Part shown: one piece after another, positions 1 through 8,446 of the stretch | Position numbering within the stretch: the stretch's first letter is position 1 | Layout of the letters: every line of letters starts with the position of its first letter | NCBI GenBank assembly: GCA_027604665.1 | Contig: JADGIZ010000437.1 | Location: 1-13,666, forward strand | From: Polyrhizophydium stewartii | Taxonomy: Eukaryota; Chytridiomycota; Chytridiomycetes; Rhizophydiales | DNA: 13,666 bases | Reading direction: 5' to 3' | Notes under the pieces: model-generated | What the model saw: the letters and a program-made list of their open reading frames with translations, nothing else | Database searches by the model: none | Told to the model about the DNA's origin: nothing | Translations under genes and position numbers: made by a program

Positions 1-80
1 AGCACGGGCTGTTCTGCAAGCTCGAGAAGTGCGAGTTTGACCGCGACGAGGTCGTCTTCCTGGGCCACACGATCTCGCCA
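1..80 (+). mobile_element. Ty3/gypsy retrotransposon reverse-transcriptase fragment
   Basis: Read from base 3, the plus strand encodes HGLFCKLEKCEFDRDEVVF followed by LGHTISP. This is the well-known stretch of Ty3/gypsy reverse transcriptases just after the catalytic palm (pattern LFxKLEKCEFxxxxVxFLGHxIS). The similarity stops abruptly after codon 78-80. The usual continuation (a Gly, then a charged Asp-Pro-x-Lys helix and a Trp-Pro motif) is absent in all three plus frames. The catalytic YxDD box would lie upstream, off the left edge. This is therefore either the 3' border of a truncated element or a short relic. No LTR, primer-binding site, RNase H or integrase can be seen. It lies in opposite orientation to all other genes here. 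Confidence 0.75.
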
Positions 81-268
81 GCGCGCCAGAGCGAGTCAGA
101 AACAGGCGCAGCATGCCCGCGGGTGGGATCTAGCTGCTTGCCGCCTTGTCTCACGGCCCCGTGCGACCGACTCGAGGAATGCGGAGGCGCAACATCGAGC
201 AAGCATTTACTGCGACCGTTTCGCACAGCACCGCTGCAAGGCAATCCCGCTCTGTTCACCCCCATCCA
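81..268. other. Unassigned sequence between the retroelement relic and a small ORF
   Basis: I see no recognisable gene, LTR end or RNA in this stretch. It separates the broken reverse-transcriptase fragment from the stop codon of the minus-strand 112-residue ORF and would form that ORF's 3' flank. Confidence 0.4.
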
Positions 269-607
269 TCAAAGGCCGCCGTCCTGGTCGAGCTTGATGG
301 CAATCGCCTGCGTCGTCGCCTTGGCGTACGCCTTCACAACCGGGCTGCAGTTGCAGCTCTCGGCCGCAGCCAACGTGCGATAGGCCTTGCGGAGCTTGCA
401 GCGATGCATCGAATCAGGCGGCGTCATGCCCATGCCGCGATAACAATACTGCACCGACGCAAACAGAAACTCGTCGGCACCCTGCCGCATGGCAGCCGGG
501 CTGTTGCTGGGGCGAAACAGCTGCGGAACAGGCACCACAACACTAGCAACGATCTTGACTTGGAGGCTCTTTACTGCCGCCGTAAGAACAGACGCTTGGA
601 TCGCCAT
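269..607 (-). CDS. Hypothetical 112-residue protein with four cysteines
   Basis: This is a small ORF of unrecognised family. After residue 29 the codons favour G or C at the third position, as in the confident genes of the window, which supports real coding. The later part carries four Cys (in QYCYRGMG, HRCKLRKAY and ESCNCSP), spaced as in small disulfide-bonded or metal-binding proteins. The first 29 residues are moderately hydrophobic with two lysines and could be a poor signal sequence. They also contain an in-frame GTAAAG...TTCCGCAG stretch of 54 nt, so an intron could remove residues 12-29 without changing frame. The ATG lies inside the trailing reading frame of the kinase-like gene upstream, so it could instead be a 3' exon of that gene. 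There is no direct evidence of function. Confidence 0.4.
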   Translation of the reverse strand: MAIQASVLTAAVKSLQVKIVASVVVPVPQLFRPSNSPAAMRQGADEFLFASVQYCYRGMGMTPPDSMHRCKLRKAYRTLAAAESCNCSPVVKAYAKATTQAIAIKLDQDGGL

Positions 608-3250
608 TGCGACAAGCGAAGGAAAAACTCTGATCTAGCCTTGGCGATGTTCTCGGGCCGTGCGATTCAGCACAACACGTGAACGGCGCTCGCTGTGCTC
701 GCACGAACGAGAACACACGAAGATGAAAGAAGTTCCATCGCATCTTAGTGTCATCGCTGTCACTGCTGACTTCACTGATGCTGCTTTCACTGCTGCTGCT
801 GCTACCGCTCGTGTTGTCGACGTCCATGTAGTCCTCGCTGCTGCTTTCCAAGTAATCGTCCTCGTCGTTGTCAGGAATGCCGCACCAGCGCCGCTCGAAC
901 TTTTGGATCTTGGCCTTGTGCAGCGCCTCGAGGTTGGGGTGGCAAGCTGCGTTCATTGAAGATCAAGAAACAAACGCGGCGCCGAGTGCCTATGTGGACT
1001 GGCTACGCCTCACTCGAGAAGAGCATTGGCTGTCGAGCGCCTCGAGGTCGTTGGCGGGGAACCGCGTGCTCTCAAGATCAAACCAGAAAGCCCGCAGCGT
1101 GCCGTCCGTGGTCACGAGTGCGAGATTCCCAAGATGCGGGTCGCCATGCAGCGCGTCGCACGCATGGATTTGCTTGAGAGCGCCGAGTGCAAGCTGCTTG
1201 TGGTCGTCGTCGAGCACGTGCGACATCGTGTCGCGCTCGAGCGCATCGATGCCACGCTTCTTGTGGCTGTCACACAGCTCGCTCGGCTGGATGCTGCGCT
1301 TGAGCGCGTCAATCCGGCTCTGCTTCTCCTCGCTGGTCTCGGCCGCAGCGGGGCCGCGCTAGAGTGCCTTGTGTGCGCGCTTCTTGCTCGCTCGGATCAG
1401 GTCGCTGGCCACACTGCCGCGGTCGGTCACAAGCACAAAATACTCGGCGTCGAACACACACTCGACAATCAGCCGCGGGATGGCAGAGCCTTGCAGGCAC
1501 TCCAGTCTGCGGTGGTTGCCATTCTCGATCAAGCCATCGCCGAACCGCTCAAGCGGGATGCACTTTGCGACCGCCGACTGGCGGCCAACCACCGCTGCGT
1601 GACCCGTGGCGAGGCGGCTGTGTCTCGGTCGCTGCTGCCATTTGATGACGAAGATTGCCAGGATGTTGGCGATGTCAATCGTGGCAGCTCTCCGTGCGAC
1701 TCTTCATCAGAGGCACCATTGAAATCGACGCCGAGACAGTCCGTGACGTTGCCATCCTGGTCCTGAGCGTCCAGAGGGTCGTACAGATCGACCACAATAC
1801 CCGCGATGACGGCGCGCATCGACGGCGTCTCGTGCGTGTCGCACTGGTGCGTGAACAGCGCGCGGTCCATGACAAAGACGCTGACCGAGCTGCCTGCGAT
1901 GTACACGAGCTCGAAAAAGTACGTCGCCTCGCCAGTCGACATCACGCAGAATCGGCACCGCTCCAGGATCGCGTACTCGAGCGTCTTGTTGACTTTCACG
2001 TACAGTGGGTGGCACGAGTTGGACGCGTCGGACAGGAAGTCGATCATGTCAATGACGCTTGCGCCGAGACCCACGTCTTTCATCAAAAACGGGCACTCGA
2101 TATGGCTTCGACGATGACTGATGCGCAGGAATCTGCACTCTCTGACCTCTTCGGCCCATCCGAAAGCGAACCATGCCTTGCCAGGAAGCTACTTTGTGAT
2201 TGGCTCGATAGATTTCGACATACAATCTATGATGCATCGTCGAGGGATGCTGCTTCAAGAGCTCTCGCACCTTGTACGAGTACTCGAACGCCCTCCTGAA
2301 AGCGTAGCCGCCTGGCAGGGTTCAAACGTTTCCAATGTCTGCATTGAACACGGCTTCAAACTTCTCGCATGCCGCATCCACCGTCGTGTTTCGGTTGGTC
2401 TTGATCCGCAAACTCGCAGGAGCCGGCTGGTCGACCTGGATCCAAAGCCGCCTTTGCTTACTCGCACTGGGTGCCGGCAGTGCTGGTGCCGCCGGCTCTT
2501 GTGCAGCGGTTTGTGGTGCGGTGTCGAGCTGCGTTGCGGCTGATGTGAGATCCACAGTCCTGAAAGCGCCGCTCTTGATCAAGTGGAGCAGCCGGATGCT
2601 GATACGCATCTGCTTGATGAGGAACATGCCGCATGGCGCGAGCGCATGCTGGCTGAACATCCAGTCGATGCCGCAGCGCTGGTTATCCTTGAGCGCATCG
2701 AGCAGAGCATCGCGCTGATCCCGCTGTGCAGACTGCACGAGGCTGTACTCGACGAGCGCAAGAGCCCTGATCATGAGCTCCAGGCTCTCCACCAAGCACT
2801 CCCGGTGGCATCGAGGGGGCCGTCCGCCGAAAGCAGCTGTGCGAAGCTGCTTGCGAGGACATCGTGGCCAATATCGATGCCACAGATGTTTTCTGGAAGC
2901 GGAGCGCGCGGATTCGAGCCGAGCAGCTTGGTGAGTGCGCTTGCGAGGGAGAGCGCCGGCTGAGGCCGTTTGGCTTTCTTTGCCTGGAATGTCGAGTTGA
3001 ACATGCCGCTGGGCATCGTCGTGTGCTTCGCGACCCGCGAGCGGAGAATATCGACAAGGTCGTTTTTGTGCTGCTCGCCTCACCACAACGCATTTTGGGC
3101 AGAGCGGAATATCACCCTCGCTTTGGCGTCTGCGTCAGAGAGGTTGGTTTGTGTTGCGCTGTGAGCAGGCGGGAATGCCAGTGCATATGCCGTGCTTCGA
3201 GCGTGTTGGCTCATATCAGCGGACTCCGAGTGGCCTATGAGACCGACCAT
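543..3250 (-). CDS. Multi-exon protein-kinase-like gene, disrupted or with unresolved splicing
   Basis: Collinear coding blocks on the minus strand read as one protein: a leader from ATG 3250 (alternative ATG 3214), a helical region (about 3070-2815), a further helical block (2800-2500), a block containing LWIQVDQPAP (about 2450-2325), a block containing YVEIYRANHKVASWQG (2280-2130), a block from MKDVGLGASVIDMI (2083-1717), then a kinase domain and a Ser/acid-rich tail. Kinase motifs are complete: AVAKC (Lys codon 1565-1563), a probable helix-C Glu (1526-1524), HGDPHLGN (Asp 1142-1140, Asn 1127-1125) and FDLE in place of DFG (Asp 1079-1077). Only about 20 residues follow FDLE before the next break, so the C-lobe is minimal, as in Bud32/RIO/ABC1-type atypical kinases. 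The blocks are separated by in-frame stops (3080-3078, 2324-2322, 1361-1359) and frame changes (near 2815, 2115, 1600 and 980). Some fit short introns and others do not. I cannot name the family; substrate unknown. Confidence 0.6.
774..842 (-). repeat. Serine/acidic low-complexity coding tract (AGC-rich)
   Basis: On the minus strand this encodes the tail YMDVDNTSGSSSSSESSISE and following Ser/Asp residues through runs of AGC/AGT codons. It follows an acidic stretch (PDNDEDDY). The composition resembles a CK2-type phospho-acceptor tail and is a likely site of replication slippage. Confidence 0.6.
1014..1594 (-). other. Atypical protein kinase domain within the kinase-like gene
   Basis: The N-lobe (1594-1413) contains VVGRQSAVAKCIPL with the ATP-binding Lys, then ENGNHRRLECLQGSAIPRLI, which matches the helix-C to beta-4 pattern (Glu, hydrophobics, LQG, IP), and a beta-5 strand FVLVTDRG. 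The C-lobe (1358-1014) contains ALKQIHACDALHGDPHLGN, the helix E and catalytic loop, and AFWFDLE, the metal-binding segment. An in-frame TAG (1359-1361) sits between the lobes. A 54-nt phase-0 intron (1412..1359, GTGGCC...CTCTAG) would remove it exactly. No glycine-rich loop is clear. All catalytic residues are present, so activity is possible if the gene is expressed. Confidence 0.7.
1359..1412 (-). other. Candidate intron between kinase lobes
   Basis: GTGGCC donor and CTCTAG acceptor, 54 nt, phase 0. It contains CTGAT, which fits a fungal branch site. Removal keeps the frame and deletes the in-frame TAG. The donor is weak, so a true nonsense codon is the alternative. Confidence 0.4.
1595..1716 (-). 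other. Candidate intron before the kinase N-lobe
   Basis: GTGCCT donor and CACGCAG acceptor, 122 nt. It joins ...LGVDFN in one frame to AVVGRQSAVAKC in another (phase 1). The junction places a hydrophobic strand just before the catalytic Lys, as expected for a kinase beta-2/beta-3 region. Confidence 0.4.
3071..3115 (-). other. Candidate short intron near the 5' end of the kinase-like gene
   Basis: GTGATA donor and GAGCAG acceptor, 45 nt, phase 0. Removal skips an in-frame TGA (3080-3078) and joins LSDADAKAR to HKNDLVDILRSRV without a frame change. It is very short and has a weak donor, so it is tentative. Confidence 0.35.
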
Positions 3251-3787
3251 CGCTCTTGGCAATAGTGGTGTCGAGGGGATGGCGAGACGGCGGTCTAGAA
3301 GATGGCGGCGGCGGCCGTGCGAGGAGTGCCTTTGGATGCAGACGTGGAGAGCGCGACCAGAGCCGCGATGCAGGTGTTTGCGAATGCGAGCCGTGGGTGG
3401 AAAAGTCGCTGCGATGGTGCGTGAGTGGGCTGTTCTGATGTTTGGGTGCTGGGGAGTGTTGCCGCCAGTGAGACGAATATCTGGACCGCGTTTGATGCGC
3501 CTCGGATGCGCACAAACAGCTGCACTGACCGCTCGACCTCACCACACTCGAGCGCTGCCGCGTGAGCACCCACGCTGCATGCGCTCCCAGAAGCGCGCTT
3601 CACAGTGCGCTTCCTCCAGGGGCAGCCTCTCCGCCATCACAGCGGACGCGCAAGCAGCCCATCCGCAATGCAGGCATCGGCTGTCGGCGCATCGGGTTCA
3701 TTTGCTGCCTGAGCGACAGCATAGACTGAGCGACGCTCATGCCAGCAGCCTGACTCGCAGCGCGCTTGTCGGTCAGGGCTCAGAGCA
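3251..3787. other. Gene-free stretch: ABC transporter 3' flank and kinase-like gene promoter
   Basis: No convincing coding sequence is present. It lies between the ABC transporter stop (3788-3790) and the first ATG of the kinase-like gene (3250), both on the minus strand, so it must hold the transporter 3' UTR and the next promoter. No TATA box or AATAAA signal was seen. A 13-bp element GTGCGTGAGTGGG (3417-3429 on the plus strand) recurs exactly at 13498-13510 upstream of the receptor gene. Confidence 0.5.
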
Positions 3788-6700
3788 TCAGTGCGTCTTG
3801 GCAAAGTGGTCGGCCGCGATCTGGCGGATCACGGCGGCGTTGGCAGCGCCAGTTGCATCGACCATGTCGCCAAACACGGACCCTGCGCGACCCAGCAGCA
3901 CATGCGGCGCATCAAACTCGGCAATGCGGCCGGTGTCGAGCACAAGCACGCGGTCAAACGCCGCAATCGTGTTGAGCCGGTGCGCAATCGACAGCACCGT
4001 CGTGGCCGCAAACTGCGTCTCGATCGACTCCTGGATGCGCCGGTCGGCCTCGGCATCGACCGACGCCGTCGCCTCGTCCATGATCAGCACCTTTGGCTTG
4101 GCAAGGATTGCCTTGCACAGGCACATGAGCTGGCGCTGGCCCATCGACAGGTTGGCGCCGTTCTCCTCGATTGCTGCGTCCAGCTTGCCGTCGAGCGTGC
4201 CGACAAAGTCCTTGAGGCCGACGACGTCGAGAGCAGTCCACAGATCGTTGTCAGAGTACTTGGTTGCAAAGTCGAGGTTGGAGCGCACGGTGCCCTTGAA
4301 CAGCACGGGGTCCTGCGGGATGATCTGCAGCCGCAACCGCAGCGTCTTGAGCCCGAGCGACGCAACGTCGATGCCGTCGATGGCGATCGAGCCCTTGGAC
4401 GCCTCCATGATGCGGAACAGCGCTGTCATGAGCGTCGACTTGCCCGAGCCCGTGCGGCCGACGACGCCGACCTTCTCGCCCGGCCGGATGTCGAGCGACA
4501 GGTCCTGGATCACGGCGTGATCCGGGCGGGACGGGTACCGGATCTCGAGGTCATGGATCGTCACGGCGCCGGCAGTCGGCCACTCGCCGTCCTTGGGGTC
4601 CGTTGGCAGCTGACGAGCAGCTTCGGCCGGCAGATCGTATGCGTAGTAATCAAGACGCTCGACCGAGTTGAACATGGCCTCGGCTTCGCCCATGTTCTGG
4701 AGCATGGCATTCAGATTCATGCCAAATGAGATCGTCGATGACAAGGCAAGACCAACAGCCGCAGGAGGAATGATCCTGCCAGCCGCACAAAGACCAATAG
4801 CAAATGCAATCGTTGAGCACATGAGGTTCAAACGTATCGCTAGCCAGAACCTGGCGCCCCAGAACAGCAGGTTCGCCTTGTTGGCCAGATCAATCTTGCG
4901 GCAAAGCTGCGCACTGAAGATGCCCGTTGCGCCGTAAGCCGCAATGGTCTGGATGCCGTTGAGCGATTCGGACACATGCGACAGCAGCGGCGACCGCATG
5001 ATCGACTGGAGCCGCTTGAGCTCGCGGTACGAGCGCTGGTAGAACCAAAACAGAGCGTATGCAACGCTGGCGATGACCACCAATTGAACTGCATGCGCGT
5101 CAGCGTTGCTTGGCCTGCACCGGAGCATCGAGCATCGCTGCGCGGCAAGCATATGTCGCTTACTCAGCAGATACAGCGAAGAGTATCCAATGACAATCAC
5201 CGACGCAATGAATTCGGTCAACTGAGTGGATACGACGTAGATCTTGTTTGCAAGACCATTGTCAAGCATGCTGACGTCCGCGGTCATGCGGTTGAGAATT
5301 CGACCGATGGGCTGGCCGTCAAAGAAGCTGGTTGGCGCGTACATGATGCCTGCCAACGCGCGGTCGTGAAGTGTGATGGCCGAGACATAGCAGCCGTGGA
5401 ACAGAACTGCGATAAAGATCACTGATATAATGGTCAGTTCGATCCAGCTTTGGATGACCGCGCGACGGTGCAGACTCACAAATCGTCAAGACATTGGCGC
5501 CGTTGATGCCAATGTATGCGCTGAGATAATCTGCCTGCGAGATGTGCCACTTGTCGTCGATCCACAGCTGCAAGAAGATGCGTGCAAAGATGGTTGTTGC
5601 GACAGAAAGCGCAAAGGAGAGCAGCATCGCAATTGCGAACCATGCGCCGGCAGCGACAAAGAACGACTTGACTGTCTTGAACTCGATCCGGCCTTGGCAG
5701 CGCAGTGCAGTCGGTCTGTGAGCGGTGTGCACGAATCATCGCAGAATCGTGCAGCATCACTCACCACGCGGCGGTCCTCGGCGACAGCCTTCTCCTCCTC
5801 GAACGCTTTGACTGCCTTGACAATGGCCTCTGGCTTGCCGCCGTCAGCTTCGTCTGCATCGACCGTCTCCTTGGCCGCCTCTGGGTCGTGGTCGTCAAAG
5901 TGGTAGTCCTTCATGATCTCGGTCAGCGCACCGTCCTCGCGCGCCATGAGCTCGCGGAACGCGCCAGTCTCGACGACGCGACCCTCGTCGAGCACAACAA
6001 CCATGTCGACCTTGGGAAGCAGATGCAGCTGGTGTGTGACAAGGAACACCGTCTTGCCGCGCAGCACGCCGCAGATGGCGTCGTCAAAGACCTGCTTGCC
6101 GACGTGCGCGTCGAGCGCCGCGATCGGATCGTCGAGCAGGTAGATATCGGCGTCGCGCGCAATGGCGCGGGCGAGCGCAACACGGGCCTTCTGGCCGCCG
6201 GACAGGTTGATGCCCTTCTCGCCGATCTGCGTGCCGAGGCCGTTGGGCAGGATCTCGAGGTCGCGGTCGAGGCACGCCGCTGCGATGGCGTCGGGGATCC
6301 TGTCGCGCACAGCGTCGTCGCCAAAGACAATGTTCTCCTCAATGGTGCCCGACATGATCCAGGGCTCCTGCGCGCAGTATGCGACCGAGCCGAACAGCGC
6401 CGAGTCGCCGGCCGTCTTGCGCATGCCGCCGATCAGTGCCGACAGCAGCGACGACTTGCCCGAGCCGACGGAGCCGACGACGGCAACGAGCGAGCCGCAT
6501 GGGATGTCGAGCGTGATGTCCTGCAGTGCAAACGGCGCGGGCTTATCCGATTCAGCGTCACCGTTCTTGTTGTCCTTGTTGTTATTCGGCTGTGCAGCGG
6601 CTGCTTTCTTGTCGCTTTGCTTGTGTGTGAGTGCATCGGCATCGTTTTTGACCTCCTCCCAAGTGAACGACGCGGCGGACATCTTGAGCGCGGTGCCGTC

Positions 6701-8392
6701 GGGCGAGTCGGCTGCAGGCCGCTGCAAGCTAGCCTCATTTGGATCAACCTCCTCCGCAATCAAAAATGCGTAAATTCGCTCCACAGGCACGAGAGTACCC
6801 ATAACATTGCTTCGGCGTCCCATCAGCACCAACATTCACGAAGAAGCGCTGTCTGATAAATTGAGACTCACAAATAGGAATACGCAATATCCGCAGCAAG
6901 TGCGGAGAGCGCACCAAACAGGCCGAGCGCAGTGAAGATGTTGATCGCCGTCAGCTCGTACTTGAGCGCGGCAAAGGCGATGATTGAGACTGGTGCAACA
7001 ATGCGCTGCTGGAAGCTCAAGATCACTGGTGTGCGCCAATTCCAGATCGCACTGCATGTCAGCACGGATGAAGCCGCAGAACGAAAACTGCGATGGCGGC
7101 TGCAGTGCAAGAAACGCACTTGAGATGCCGTAGAACACGCCGTCTATATATCGCAAGCTAACCAGCTGCTCGAGTCGGATTTTGGCGATGGCGGACTGGA
7201 AGACCTCCTCGATGGCGTGGAACTTGATGGCCTTGATGCCTGTACAATGTGCATGAGCGCTGCATGCCATCAAGTCCCAAGAGAGCTGAGGATGCATGGG
7301 ACGCACCATAGAGGAACTCGCGCAAGGTTTTTGTCCGTCGGTCGCCTGCCTTGGCATAACCTATGTATCCTTTCTGCAGCAACGGGCTGATGGTAAACAT
7401 GAGCGTCGAGAAGAATACGTATCCGCCTGCAGCAACCGCGGTCGCGGTGCCGAGAACGAGCGACATGTTGTACAGCGCGAGCGCGATTTGGACGGCGGCG
7501 GCGAGAAACGAGATGGAGCTGACAGCAATCGTATGAAGCATTGTGCAGTCTTGCGACGCAAGCGAGGCAATCTGGCCGGACGAGTGCTTGTGCTTTGCCT
7601 TGGGCGAGAGGCGCAGCGACTTGCGATAGATGGCCGTGACGAGCGCCGATGTCAGGTTGGCGGCCAGATCCTGCGTGATGGTCTTGAAAGGCACTGGCCG
7701 TCAGCCACTGCAGTGCACACGGCGGTGGTGGCACGCGCATTGCAGCCACGCCGGCTCACCCTGCTGACAAAGGTGCACATGGCGCTGGCCGCCTGCATGG
7801 CGAACAGGATGGCTGCGGCTGCATAGGCGTTCTTGGCCCACGCCGCCGAGGTGTCTGCGCCGGGCGTGGCAAAGGCAATGAGCTGCGGGATCATGAGCGG
7901 CATCTCGATCGAGAGCGAGACGCCCGCTGCAGCCAGGGCGGCCAGGGCGATGCTGTGCGCTCTCCGGGTTCAGCTTCTCGCCACGGCATCGCCACGGCGC
8001 TGCGGCAGGCGTCAAGCGGCAAGCGGCGCAACGCACAGGTGCCCACGGAACCTGCCGAGCAGCGTCGCAACGAGACTGGGCAGCTTAGCCGTCTCCGGGC
8101 TCGCACGGTGGGCATGCAGCTTGGCCCAGAAGCCGTCGAGCGCAGATGCCTGGGCCGCCGCCCGCATTCGCTGAAGTCAGGGAGGTCCTGCTGCGTCGTC
8201 AGCGGGGCGAGGTGGCGCATGGACAGACCCGAGGCCGGCCGCGCCGGTGGTGAATACCTCCTCTACCAGCGGCTTGCGGAACCCGGTGCGCAGCAGCGGC
8301 GCCATCCAGCTGACGGTCACATACGACCACGCCGGGCTGTGCACCAAAGCGGCGCGATGGCTGTGCTCTCCATCCCAAACGGTATGTTCCAA
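3788..8392 (-). CDS. ABCC/MRP-type full ABC transporter (TMD1-NBD1-TMD2-NBD2), 5' end unresolved
   Basis: This is an ATP-driven membrane exporter, by family probably moving organic anions or conjugated compounds out of the cytoplasm or into the vacuole; the substrate is unknown. Coding blocks: 8392-8258, 8187-8037, 7952-7760, 7682-7307, 7239-7120, 7025-6872, 6809-5761, 5692-5480, 5421-5164 and 5088-3788, about 1,315 residues, the size of short ABCC proteins without TMD0. Family marks include SWMAPLLRTGFRKPL at the N-terminus, EFLYG|IKAIKFHAIE across a splice junction, and SFFDGQPIGRILNRM in TMD2. NBD1 has GSVGSGKSS (Lys near 6456), LSGGQKARVALARA and LLDDPIAALD, where Asp replaces the catalytic Glu, as is usual for ABCC NBD1. 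NBD2 has GRTGSGKST (Lys near 4440), LSMGQRQ, VLIMDEATASVD and IAHRL, so it is catalytically complete. No in-frame ATG precedes the first block (TGA at 8398-8396), and the second block needs a frame change near 8168. Confidence 0.9.
5089..5163 (-). other. Intron in ABC transporter TMD2
   Basis: GTAAGC donor, CTGAC branch motif 11 nt before the CATGCAG acceptor, 75 nt. It is a multiple of three with no stop, so it reads through in frame but inserts a Cys/Arg-rich stretch into a membrane helix. Removal joins SSLYLL to IQLVVIASV. Confidence 0.85.
5422..5479 (-). other. Intron at start of ABC transporter TMD2
   Basis: GTGAGT donor, CTGAC branch motif 12 nt before the TATATCAG acceptor, 58 nt. Removal joins GINGANVLTI to the helix FIAVLFHGCYVSAI (phase 1). 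Confidence 0.85.
5693..5760 (-). other. Intron in the NBD1-TMD2 linker of the ABC transporter
   Basis: It separates AVAEDRRVV from RIEFKTVKSFFVAAG, the usual linker leading into TMD2. The frame fits a GTGATG donor at 5760 with the CCAAG acceptor at 5693. A stronger-looking GTGAGT at 5764 does not keep frame with this acceptor, so the donor is uncertain by 4 nt. Confidence 0.65.
6810..6871 (-). other. Intron between TMD1 and NBD1 of the ABC transporter
   Basis: GTGAGT donor, CTGAT branch motif and GCCGAAG acceptor, 62 nt, phase 2. Removal joins LAADIAYSY to NVMGTLVPVERIYAFL, matching the end of TMD1 followed by the ABCC 'V..ERI..FL' motif. Confidence 0.75.
7026..7119 (-). other. Intron in ABC transporter TMD1
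   Basis: GTGCGT donor and CACACCAG acceptor, 94 nt. A CTGAC lies upstream of an earlier AG (7051) that would not keep frame. Removal joins RYIDGVFYGIS to ILSFQQRIVAP, a good match to ABCC helices 4-5. Confidence 0.65.
7240..7306 (-). other. Intron in ABC transporter TMD1
   Basis: GTGCGT donor and TTGTACAG acceptor, 67 nt, phase 1. Removal rebuilds the ABCC signature 'E.L.GIK.IKF.A.E..F' (here EFLYG + IKAIKFHAIEEVF), which fixes both splice sites. Confidence 0.85.
7683..7759 (-). other. Intron in ABC transporter TMD1
   Basis: GTGAGC donor, CTGAC branch motif 18 nt before the TTTCAAG acceptor, 77 nt, phase 0. Removal joins SAMCTFVSR to TITQDLAANLTSALVTAIYR, the expected TMD1 helix 2 region. 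Confidence 0.8.
7953..8036 (-). other. Intron before the first TMD1 helix of the ABC transporter
   Basis: GTGCGT donor and GCGCACAG acceptor, 84 nt, phase 2. Removal joins LLGRFRGHL to IALAALAAAGVSLSIEMPLM, forming the first TMD1 membrane helix. Confidence 0.75.
8188..8257 (-). other. Intron in the ABC transporter N-terminal region, acceptor ambiguous
   Basis: GTATTC donor at 8257. A CTGAC branch motif (8202-8198) lies just before a CAGCAG tandem acceptor (8191 or 8188). The 8188 site rebuilds the family-typical PLVEE-DLPDFSE but leaves the next segment one base out of frame. A further acceptor at 8171 (TTCAG) restores the frame but deletes DLPDFSE. Confidence 0.55.
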
Positions 8393-8446
8393 AAATCAAA
8401 GAGCTGGGTTTAGTGTGTATCTTGCGGAGAGTGCGCCGCTGCGTCT

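Noticed and set aside
1026..1766. Plus-strand frame of 246 codons over the kinase domain
   Set aside because: The kinase catalytic motifs are on the minus strand; the plus peptide is Val/Ala/Arg-rich with no recognisable domain.
543..3250. Classic Crinkler (CRN) effector
   Set aside because: I see no LFLAK- or HVLVVVP-like motifs. Only the kinase part is comparable to kinase-bearing CRN proteins, which is too weak for a call.
3192..4729. Long plus-strand frames over the transporter NBD2 (442 and 312 codons)
   Set aside because: The minus strand encodes clear Walker A, signature and Walker B motifs here; the plus frames lack any domain.
5705..6856. Plus-strand frame of 383 codons over NBD1
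   Set aside because: It is antisense to a textbook ABC domain and of low-complexity composition, so it is a shadow.
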